This document shows, in pieces, positions 6,451 to 11,091 of a stretch of DNA of 11,091 nt; within the stretch, counting starts at the first letter, position 1; the number at the start of each line of letters is the position of its first letter. This DNA is from Hyphomicrobiales bacterium (GTDB lineage: Bacteria; Pseudomonadota; Alphaproteobacteria; Rhizobiales; Beijerinckiaceae), in assembly GCA_028290125.1 (NCBI GenBank), contig JAQGKM010000326.1:1-11091 (forward strand), in the 5' to 3' direction. A program made the translations under genes and the position numbers. The notes beneath the pieces were generated by a model. It had not been told where the DNA came from. It worked only from the letters and a program-made list of their open reading frames with translations, and searched no databases.

Positions 6451-7731
6451 CTACTCGTCGCCCTCGAATGCAATGCCGCGCACCACTGCGGCGCCGCCGA
6501 ACTTCGCCCGCAAATCGTCCATTGCTTTTTCGCGCGCCTTGTCGCGCGTGACCTGCGTGTCGGCGAGGTCGCCGTGATAGGCTTCCGTCGCATCCCCCAG
6601 CGCGCCGGCGCCGACGCCGATCAGGCGGAAGGCGGCCCCGTCGGCTTCCTTCTCCAGCAATTCGCGGGCGGCGGCGAACATGCGGCTGGCGAGTTGCGTC
6701 GGCTCGTTCAAGGTCCTTGCGCGCGTGCGACTTTTGAAGTCCGTCGTCTTCAGTTTGAGGGTGATCGTCGAACCCGCGAGCTCGCTCGCCTTCAGCCGCG
6801 CCGACACCTTTTCACACAATTGGTAGAGCGTGCGCGTCAGCGTCGCGACATCGCGCACGTCGGTGTTGAACGTCGTCTCCGACGATACGCTCTTGGTCTC
6901 GCGCTCGGGGCTGACGATGCGCACGTCGACGCCGCGCGCGAGCCGCCAGAGGCGCGATCCTTCGCTGCCGTAGCGGCGCATGAGGGCGTGCTCGTCGGCG
7001 CGTTGCAGATCTCCGATCAGGCGGTAGCCGTCGCCCGCCAGTTTCTCGCGCGTGACCGCGCCGACGCCCCAGATGAGACCGACCGGCTTGTCGCGCAGGA
7101 ACTCGACGGCTTCCGCGCGCCCGATCACCGCATAGCCGCGCGGCTTGTCGATGTCGGACGCGATCTTCGCCAGAAACTTGCAGTACGACAGGCCGACCGA
7201 CACGCTGATGCCGATGTCGCGCTCGACGTCGCGCGCAAAGCGGGCGAGCACGACATCGGCGGTCGCGCCGTGCAGGCGCTGCGTGCCGGTGAGGTCGAGG
7301 AAAGCTTCATCGATCGACAGCGGTTCGACCAATGGCGTGAGGTCGCGCATGCGGGCGCGCACCTGGCCGCCGACGTCCGCATATTTGTGCATGTCGGGAC
7401 GGATCACGACGGCGTCGGGGCAGGCCTGCAACGCCTTGAACATCGGCATGGCCGAACGAACGCCAAAGGTGCGTGCGACATAGCAGCACGTCGAGACGAC
7501 GCCGCGCACGCCGCCGCCGATGATGACCGGCTTGTCGCGCAGCTCCGGATTGTCCCGTTTTTCGACAGCGGCGTAAAAGGCGTCGCAATCTATATGCGCG
7601 ATGGTGAGTTCAGTGCGTTCCGGATGGGCGACGATGCGCGGCGAGCCGCAGGCCCGGCAGCGACGGGCGGGGCCGGCGCTCTCGGCCAGACAGTCGCGAC
7701 AGAGCACGCTGGGGGTCAAGCGCTGGTCCAT
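6451..7731 (-). CDS. dinB: DNA polymerase IV (Y-family translesion polymerase)
   Basis: A 426-residue Y-family DNA polymerase for translesion synthesis, acting in the cytosol on damaged DNA. An N-terminal zinc ribbon (Cys11, Cys14, Cys25, Cys28) precedes the polymerase core, as is usual in rhizobial DinB. Catalytic residues are visible: Asp48 in HIDCDAFYAAVE (with Tyr53 at the steric-gate position) and Asp141-Glu142 in SIDEAFLDLTG. The palm/fingers segments VIIGGGVRGVVSTCCYVARTFGVRSAMP and GISVSVGLSYCKFLAKIASDIDKPRGYAVI and the little-finger ETKSVSSETTFNTDV all fit. I do not see a canonical clamp-binding QxxLxLF motif at the C-terminus, which ends RGIAFEGDE. The ATG at 7731 overlaps the DUF3572 gene by 16 bases and has no clear ribosome binding site, which suggests translational coupling. 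No LexA box is visible nearby. Confidence 0.96.
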   Translation of the reverse strand: MDQRLTPSVLCRDCLAESAGPARRCRACGSPRIVAHPERTELTIAHIDCDAFYAAVEKRDNPELRDKPVIIGGGVRGVVSTCCYVARTFGVRSAMPMFKALQACPDAVVIRPDMHKYADVGGQVRARMRDLTPLVEPLSIDEAFLDLTGTQRLHGATADVVLARFARDVERDIGISVSVGLSYCKFLAKIASDIDKPRGYAVIGRAEAVEFLRDKPVGLIWGVGAVTREKLAGDGYRLIGDLQRADEHALMRRYGSEGSRLWRLARGVDVRIVSPERETKSVSSETTFNTDVRDVATLTRTLYQLCEKVSARLKASELAGSTITLKLKTTDFKSRTRARTLNEPTQLASRMFAAARELLEKEADGAAFRLIGVGAGALGDATEAYHGDLADTQVTRDKAREKAMDDLRAKFGGAAVVRGIAFEGDE

Positions 7732-8084
7732 GGCGAGGGGCCGGCGAGGATCTCGCGCGCGGCGGCGATCATTTCGGGCGGCTGGCCGAGATCTGTCGCG
7801 AAGGCGAGCAGGCTCGCCTCGTCGGCGCAGAGGTGGTCGAGCACGGCAGACAGAAAGCCGGGCTCCGAGGCGGCGGTGCGGATCGAGCCGTGGTCGATCC
7901 CCGTGAGGGCGAGAAAGCGATCGAGGCGCTCGGGATCGGCGGCCAGCCAGGCCAGCGCGTCGATGGCGATGGCGTTGGCCGAGTCGTGCGTGATCCGCAT
8001 CGGCCGGGTCGCGAGCGGCGTTCGTGCGGCGGCGCTTGCGCGCAGCGCCGGTTTTGGGTGAGGTCGAAACGGGCGCTCGGTCAT
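7716..8084 (-). CDS. DUF3572 domain protein
   Basis: A small soluble protein of 122 residues with the alphaproteobacterial DUF3572 domain (about residues 33-115): IAIDALAWLAADPERLDRFLALTGIDHGSIRTAASEPGFLSAVLDHLCADEASLLAFATDLGQ. It appears to be all alpha-helical; its function is unknown. The first 28 residues (MTERPFRPHPKPALRASAAARTPLATRP) are low-complexity and basic. Met29 (position 8000) directly before the domain is an alternative start, and neither start has a convincing ribosome binding site, so the 5' end is uncertain. It overlaps the dinB start by 16 bases, and its 5' end faces divK. From memory, the neighbourhood dinB, DUF3572, divK is conserved in rhizobia, which suggests a conserved unit rather than a known pathway. 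Confidence 0.87.
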   Translation of the reverse strand: MTERPFRPHPKPALRASAAARTPLATRPMRITHDSANAIAIDALAWLAADPERLDRFLALTGIDHGSIRTAASEPGFLSAVLDHLCADEASLLAFATDLGQPPEMIAAAREILAGPSPWTSA

Positions 8085-8136
8085 GAAGCTCTGGGGGCTC
8101 GGCGTTAAGGCTCAGCTGACGTTTTTTTGCGAGATT

Positions 8137-8165
8137 CTGAATTCATCAACACACGTGCGTAATAT
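8137..8165 (+). promoter_or_regulatory. Possible divK promoter
   Basis: The 121-base gap between the divergent DUF3572 gene and divK is locally AT-rich. CTGAAT and TAATAT, 17 bases apart, are a weak match to a sigma-70-type promoter 41 bases before the divK ATG. No full CtrA box (TTAA-N7-TTAA) was found, only an isolated GTTAAG at 8104-8109. Confidence 0.3.
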
Positions 8166-8205
8166 AGAACAAACAGGCCCCGCAGGCGGAGGCCCGGAAG
8201 AGCGG

Positions 8206-8583
8206 ATGTCAAAGAAAGTTCTCATCGTCGAAGACAATGAGCTTAATATGAAGCTCTTCAACGATCTTTTGGAAGCCCATGGCTATGCCACCGTGCAGAC
8301 GCGCAATGGGATGGAGGCGCTCGACCTTGCGCGCGCGCATCGCCCGGATCTGATTCTCATGGATATCCAGCTGCCGGAGGTGTCCGGCCTGCAGGTCACG
8401 CAGTGGATCAAGGACGACCCCGGCCTGCGCCACATCCCGGTGATCGCCATCACGGCCTTCGCCATGAAGGGCGACGAGGAGAAGATCCGGCAGGGCGGCT
8501 GCGAGGCCTACCTCTCGAAACCGATCTCGGTGGTCAAGTTTCTGGAAACAGTACGAAATTTCATTGGCGGCCAGGGCGCCTGA
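8206..8583 (+). CDS. divK: Single-domain response regulator DivK
   Basis: A 125-residue receiver-domain protein with no output domain, matching the length of Caulobacter DivK. In Caulobacter, DivK is phosphorylated and dephosphorylated by DivJ and PleC and controls the CckA-CtrA cell-cycle pathway through DivL. Key residues: acidic pair Glu9-Asp10 in VLIVEDNELNMKLFNDLLEAHGY, phosphoacceptor Asp53 in DLILMDIQLPEVSG, Thr83 in IAITAFAMKGDEEKI, and Lys105 in AYLSKPIS. The wording is close to rhizobial and Caulobacter DivK rather than a generic CheY. The ATG at 8206 is preceded by GGAAGAG; the frame is open further upstream to 8083, but that sequence is unrelated to the family. The partner gene pleD, normally next in the operon, is absent. 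No terminator follows immediately; the first is at 8908-8937. Confidence 0.95.
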   Translation: MSKKVLIVEDNELNMKLFNDLLEAHGYATVQTRNGMEALDLARAHRPDLILMDIQLPEVSGLQVTQWIKDDPGLRHIPVIAITAFAMKGDEEKIRQGGCEAYLSKPISVVKFLETVRNFIGGQGA

Positions 8584-8661
8584 GCAAAGCGCTGCCGCAA
8601 TTTCGACGTGTTGACTTGGTGTTGTCGATGTATGGCCGGAATCGACAGCCATTAACGCAAT

Positions 8662-8677
8662 GTGTTTACGTAAACAC
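8662..8677. promoter_or_regulatory. Perfect 16-bp palindrome, operator-like
   Basis: GTGTTTACGTAAACAC is a perfect 16-base palindrome in an AT-richer stretch 79 bases after divK. Its form fits a binding site of a dimeric helix-turn-helix repressor (LacI- or TetR-type sites look similar). I see no clear promoter around it, so the role is open. Confidence 0.45.
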
Positions 8678-8841
8678 GAGGGATAAGTCGTTCAGGTCGT
8701 CGCTCGCGATTGCAATTCGATCCGGGCCAGATAACTTCAAACGGGCGGGGGCGTGCCTCCGTCGACGCGCCGCAGGGCGCGGGAACCGAATACAGATACC
8801 CTACGGAGTGCTCAGGTCCGCCGCATCTCCTGGGTCCGTGG

Positions 8842-8937
8842 GGTCGGCCGGTTGGAAGCGGTAGGAGTGGCCTCCTCGAAATGCCGCTTCTGACCGGCCA
8901 CCATTTCAAAGCCCCGGCTTCGCGCCGGGGCTTTTTT
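8842..8937 (+). ncRNA. Candidate structured small RNA or structured 3' UTR
   Basis: The stretch 8584-8947 has no credible gene. In it, GGCCGGTTGGAAGCGG (8846-8861) pairs fully with CCGCTTCTGACCGGCC (8884-8899), the two non-Watson-Crick positions being G-U wobbles in RNA. GGT/ACC extends the base of the stem. Inside, AGGAG (8863-8867) pairs with CTCCT (8872-8876) around the tetraloop TGGC, leaving CGAAATG in an internal loop. Nine bases later comes a strong terminator. Wobble-only differences and a terminator on the same strand point to a real plus-strand RNA. The 5' end is unknown: it may be independently transcribed or be the end of the divK mRNA. The CCUCCU segment could pair with ribosome binding sites. 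I do not recognise a named RNA family. Confidence 0.5.
8908..8937 (+). terminator. Rho-independent terminator
   Basis: GCCCCGGC and GCCGGGGC form a perfect 8-base stem around TTCGC, followed by six T's. It ends transcripts from divK or from the candidate small RNA. On the minus strand only three T's follow, so it is weak for the DUF2283 gene. Confidence 0.92.
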
Positions 8938-8947
8938 CGTTGCAGGA

Positions 8948-9247
8948 TCAGGCGGCGTTGGCGTGGCGGATCAACGACAGCACAGCATCGGGGCTCACCG
9001 CGAGATGTCGCGCCGCAATTCCCGCAAGCTCGTCGAGGCGTTTTGGCCAGCCATCGCGACGGTATCCCAGAACGGTCACGCCGCAGGGTTCTTCGGTATC
9101 CAGCCGGAAATCAAGGTCAACGCCTTCGGGTGCACCTTCGCTCTCCACGGGTCCATCTTCGCCAAGCACGATGTAGAAAACGTCTGAACGTGCGTCGTAG
9201 TCGGCGCTCAGATCCAGTTGTCCGGTTTGAAAAGTGGCGAACACCAT
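8948..9247 (-). CDS. DUF2283 family protein, probable antitoxin partner
   Basis: A 99-residue soluble protein. YDARSDVFYIVLGEDG (residues 17-32) and GVDLDFRLDTEEPCGVTVLGY (42-62) match the DUF2283 pattern (YDpeaDvlYI.l ... G..lDyD..g.vvgiEil). An alpha-helical tail follows (residues 68-98, LDELAGIAARHLAVSPDAVLSLIRHA). It is strongly acidic. DUF2283 proteins often sit beside DUF4258-type or other small nuclease-like proteins and are commonly regarded as putative antitoxins, but I know of no firm biochemistry. Its ATG lies inside the end of the upstream gene (40-base overlap, different frame), so the two are probably co-translated. Its position, in the interval where pleD is expected, suggests a gained module. 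Confidence 0.72.
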   Translation of the reverse strand: MVFATFQTGQLDLSADYDARSDVFYIVLGEDGPVESEGAPEGVDLDFRLDTEEPCGVTVLGYRRDGWPKRLDELAGIAARHLAVSPDAVLSLIRHANAA

Positions 9248-9603
9248 AGAAGCCTGCGCTTTCTGAGGTCTTTCATGTCTTTCCGGAAACCGACGCTGAC
9301 AACGTGCGGCATCGGTGATCCGGTCGGGTCGACAAAAACGGCGAATGGACTCGAATTGGCGGACAAGATCTTGAAACTGAGGAAAGCAATATAGGCTGAA
9401 TTGCTCGTGCCCTCAATAATGACGGAGGGGTCCGCCAAGGTGCGAATGGTCCGGCCGGGACCATCTCGTTCGCGAGCTTGCATCTTCACGCGCCAGGAAT
9501 CCTCGTAGCAGGCTACAGAGGCAAGGTCGGCAAAAGGCGTCTCGACCTGAAAAAGAAAAACACGTGCGGCGTTCACGCACCCAACCTGAAAAGAAAACCT
9601 CAA
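9208..9603 (-). CDS. Small DUF4258/BECR-like protein, possible toxin
   Basis: A 131-residue frame on the minus strand ending inside the DUF2283 gene. The segment RTIRTLADPSVIIEGTSNSAYIAFLSFKI and the following beta-rich PFAVFVDPTGSPMPHVVSVGFRKDMKDL resemble small single-domain proteins of the DUF4258 or BECR ribonuclease type, in which a conserved 'L.dPd.I.eg' stretch precedes two strands. Most of the similarity is a general impression, and the catalytic residues cannot be named. The middle (SWRVKMQARERDGPGR) fits that pattern poorly, and the +1 frame there reads NEMVPAG, so a small frameshift or decay is possible. Start is uncertain: TTG at 9603 gives the longest form, and GTG at 9576 (VNAARVFLFQVETPF) is an alternative. 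Codon use is more AT-rich than the neighbours. Toxin-first order with an overlapping partner is typical of several toxin-antitoxin types. Confidence 0.55.
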   Translation of the reverse strand: MRFSFQVGCVNAARVFLFQVETPFADLASVACYEDSWRVKMQARERDGPGRTIRTLADPSVIIEGTSNSAYIAFLSFKILSANSSPFAVFVDPTGSPMPHVVSVGFRKDMKDLRKRRLLWCSPLFKPDNWI

Positions 9604-9643
9604 ATCAGGCTCAGCTTACGCTGTGTCCGTGGCATTCGCCACC

Positions 9644-9669
9644 AAAGAAAAAGCCGCCCGGAGGCGGCT
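9644..9669 (-). terminator. Rho-independent terminator of rpmG
   Basis: On the minus strand AGCCGCC and GGCGGCT pair around a TCCG loop, followed by TTTTTCTTT. It lies 25 bases after the rpmG stop and separates rpmG from the two-gene unit downstream. Confidence 0.9.
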
Positions 9670-9694
9670 CGTTCTCGATCGGAAGGGGAAGACC

Positions 9695-9862
9695 TTACTT
9701 GATCTTCGTTTCCTTGAAGTCGACGTGCTTGCGCACGACGGGATCGTACTTCTTGAAGGTGAACTTCTCCGTCTTCGTACGGGCGTTCTTGGACGTCACG
9801 TAGAAGAAGCCGGTGTCGGCCGTGGACAGGAGCTTGATCTTGATATTGGCGGCCTTGGCCAT
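9695..9862 (-). CDS. rpmG: 50S ribosomal protein L33
   Basis: The small ribosomal protein L33, 55 residues, beginning MAKAANIKIKLLSTADTGFFYVTSKNARTKTEKF and ending KKYDPVVRKHVDFKETKIK. It is the cysteine-free form (no CxxC pairs), so it does not bind zinc, as usual in alphaproteobacteria. It is part of the large subunit near the E site. The ATG at 9862 was chosen because AGGAAG lies upstream and the family starts there; the longer open frame to 9949 is leader sequence. The gene is flanked by its own promoter (9948-9975) and terminator (9644-9669). NUDIX and DUF983 genes upstream on the same strand keep the rhizobial gene order. Confidence 0.97.
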   Translation of the reverse strand: MAKAANIKIKLLSTADTGFFYVTSKNARTKTEKFTFKKYDPVVRKHVDFKETKIK

Positions 9863-9947
9863 GGTCTCATCTTCCTGAAAAGCCCAGCCAGGGCCGGGAA
9901 AAAAGGGTGTGTGACAGGCGGAGGGGCCACCGGTCGAATTGGCGCGC

Positions 9948-9975
9948 ACCTTACGGATCGCGCAGGGGATGTCAA
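9948..9975 (-). promoter_or_regulatory. Probable sigma-70 promoter of rpmG
   Basis: On the minus strand a perfect TTGACA (-35) is followed after 16 bases by TAAGGT (-10). It starts 15 bases after the NUDIX stop and gives a leader of roughly 80 bases before the rpmG ATG. A strong -35 fits a ribosomal protein gene. Confidence 0.62.
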
Positions 9976-9989
9976 GGTTTTGGGGCGGT

Positions 9990-10745
9990 CTAGAGCAGGT
10001 CGCGCCGCCACTGCCCGCGGCGGTCGCTGTAGACTGGGACGGGCAGCATCGGGCTCATGCCGGCCTCGATTCGCGCCTGCAGCTCGGAGATGATCGTCCG
10101 CGTGATGCCCGGCATCTCGATCGACGCCGCCTTGGAGAGCGGCAGCCAGACGAGATCGACGAGTTCCTGGTCGGGACCCGTCATGCCATCCACCGTATCG
10201 ACGACGGCATCCACGCCAACGGCGAAAAACGCAGTGTCGAACCGGCGCGCTCGGCGCGGGGGCGTGATAGCCCGCGCGATGAGGTGCAGCCTGTCCAGCT
10301 CCGGGTAGCAGCCATGGCCCGCATAGGCGCTCCAGGCGCCCTCAGGCGCCCCTTCGGGCGCGCCATAGTCGCGCGAGCCGATCAACAGGCCCGTTTCCTC
10401 GAAGGTCTCGCGGATGGCCGCGAGCGCCAGCGCACGGGCGCTGCCGGGCGAGGGGCGCTGGACGCGGCTCATGAGCCGCATCTCGACGGCTTCATGCAGT
10501 GCGCCGGCGACGTTCATGCGTCGGTCGCCGGGCTCGATCCGCCCGCCGGGGAAGACATAAAGCCCCGGCATGAAAACGAGATTCGGGTTCCGCCGGCCCA
10601 TCAGCACGCGCGGCTCGGCGCCAGAATCGTCGATGACGATCATGGTCGCGGCCGGCGCAGGCCGGATGTAGGGCAGGTCGCTTTCGCCGGGCGCGGATTT
10701 CTGGCCTGCAAGACCAGCGACAGGCGCAGTGGACGTGTCGGTCAC
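9990..10745 (-). CDS. NUDIX hydrolase (NUDT19/RP2p-like)
   Basis: A 251-residue cytosolic NUDIX-fold hydrolase, predicted to cleave a nucleoside diphosphate linked to another moiety; relatives of this layout act on acyl-CoA or similar compounds. The NUDIX box is split: FPGGRIEPGD (residues 65-74) and IRETFEETGLLIG (111-123), with the metal ligands Glu116-Glu117, are separated by a roughly 37-residue insertion, the feature of the NUDT8/NUDT19-type group. The end QWRRDLL is distinctive but unassigned. I chose the GTG at 10745 because it overlaps the stop of the DUF983 gene by four bases (GTGA), the usual coupled arrangement. The frame is open to another GTG at 10811, inside that gene. A short GAPEGAPEGA repeat lies near residues 128-137. 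rpmG follows on the same strand. Confidence 0.9.
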   Translation of the reverse strand: MTDTSTAPVAGLAGQKSAPGESDLPYIRPAPAATMIVIDDSGAEPRVLMGRRNPNLVFMPGLYVFPGGRIEPGDRRMNVAGALHEAVEMRLMSRVQRPSPGSARALALAAIRETFEETGLLIGSRDYGAPEGAPEGAWSAYAGHGCYPELDRLHLIARAITPPRRARRFDTAFFAVGVDAVVDTVDGMTGPDQELVDLVWLPLSKAASIEMPGITRTIISELQARIEAGMSPMLPVPVYSDRRGQWRRDLL

Positions 10746-11091
10746 TCTGCTTTCGCCGGATCGGACGGCTTCGGCGGCACGGTCTCGAAGCCGTGCATGC
10801 GCAGCGCCCACTGGTAGGCGACGAGCGCGCCCTTGAACTTCGGCAGGAGCCAGAAGGTCAGCGCAAGCGTCAGCGTTGGCCAGAGCAGCACGTGAATCCA
10901 GATGTCGAGCGCATCGTTGCGCTCCTCGACCCAGAGCATGCCGGCGCCGATGATGTGGGCGACAACCAGAATGGTGAAATAGGGCGGGGCGTCATCGGCG
11001 CGATGATGATGCAGCTCCTCGCCGCAGCATGGGCAGCAATCGTTCACCTTGAGAAAGGCGCGAAAGATCTTGCCTTCGCCACACGCCGGGC
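10742..11091 (-). CDS. DUF983 family zinc-ribbon membrane protein (5' end outside window)
   Basis: An alphaproteobacterial DUF983 protein, about 116 codons visible, open to the right edge. Reading in from the edge, PACGEGKIFRAFLKVNDCCPCCGEELHHHRADDAPPYF shows two zinc-knuckle cysteine pairs (the first Cys is completed outside the window). Two hydrophobic segments follow: YFTILVVAHIIGAGMLWV and IWIHVLLWPTLTLALTFWLLP, so it is an inner-membrane protein with a cytosolic zinc ribbon. The family function is unknown. An internal ATG/GTG at 11047 is not the true start, because the conserved first cysteine pair lies upstream of it. Its TGA overlaps the NUDIX GTG by four bases, so the two are co-translated. 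Confidence 0.93.
   Translation of the reverse strand, partial: PACGEGKIFRAFLKVNDCCPCCGEELHHHRADDAPPYFTILVVAHIIGAGMLWVEERNDALDIWIHVLLWPTLTLALTFWLLPKFKGALVAYQWALRMHGFETVPPKPSDPAKAE

Noticed and set aside
6436..8061. Plus-strand ORF of 541 codons
   Set aside because: It is antisense to dinB and the DUF3572 gene; His/Arg/Ala-rich composition and no recognisable domain.
8101..8205. CtrA-binding site before divK
   Set aside because: Only a single GTTAAG half-site was found; no TTAA-N7-TTAA pair.
8584..8907. Remnant of pleD
   Set aside because: I looked for a receiver-like start (VDD..., MD) or GGDEF/GGEEF in the frames and saw none.
8710..9249. Plus-strand ORF of 179 codons across the region after divK
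   Set aside because: It crosses the strong terminator at 8908-8937 and lies antisense to the DUF2283 gene; no protein-like features.
9695..9949. Longer N-terminus for L33
   Set aside because: The additional 29 residues come from the leader; family homology and the ribosome binding site fix the start at 9862.

Overview
The window is high-GC, densely packed DNA typical of an alphaproteobacterium, most likely of the order Hyphomicrobiales (Rhizobiales). This rests on the gene set (ClpA with a Lys/Pro-rich tail, an EipB/DUF1849 periplasmic protein, DinB with an N-terminal zinc ribbon, DUF3572, DivK, cysteine-free L33, NUDIX, DUF983) and on an abundant palindromic repeat beginning CGTCATTGCGAG. 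I cannot place it at genus level. No tRNA, rRNA, CRISPR array or complete insertion sequence was seen.

Layout. Bases 2-634 (+) are the 3' end of clpA, closed by a strong terminator. Bases 791-5111 (-) hold a co-directional set, read in transcription order: a RidA-family protein, a glycerophosphodiester phosphodiesterase directly abutting it, an MFS transporter, a FemAB-like (DUF482) acyltransferase and a HIT hydrolase. Palindromic repeats separate some of these genes. Base 5234 starts eipB (+), divergent from ridA. Bases 6081-6442 are a repeat cluster with an exact 120-base period between the convergent ends of eipB and dinB. dinB (-) overlaps the upstream DUF3572 gene by 16 bases. divK (+) is divergent from that pair.

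Downstream of divK the expected partner pleD is missing. In its place are about 360 bases without a gene, containing a perfect 16-bp palindrome, a long hairpin with a CCUCCU segment at its tip and a strong terminator (a candidate small RNA or long 3' UTR), followed by an overlapping two-gene minus-strand unit resembling a toxin-antitoxin pair (a DUF4258/BECR-like protein and a DUF2283 protein). Then come rpmG with its own promoter and terminator, a NUDIX hydrolase and the 5'-truncated DUF983 gene, whose stop overlaps the NUDIX start by 4 bases.

Most genes are conserved chromosomal housekeeping genes: proteolysis (clpA), translesion synthesis (dinB), polarity and cell-cycle signalling (divK), envelope integrity (eipB), metabolite clean-up (ridA, HIT, NUDIX) and translation (rpmG). 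The accessory features are the repeat family, a small AT-rich palindrome inserted in frame in the FemAB-like gene, and the divK-rpmG interval.
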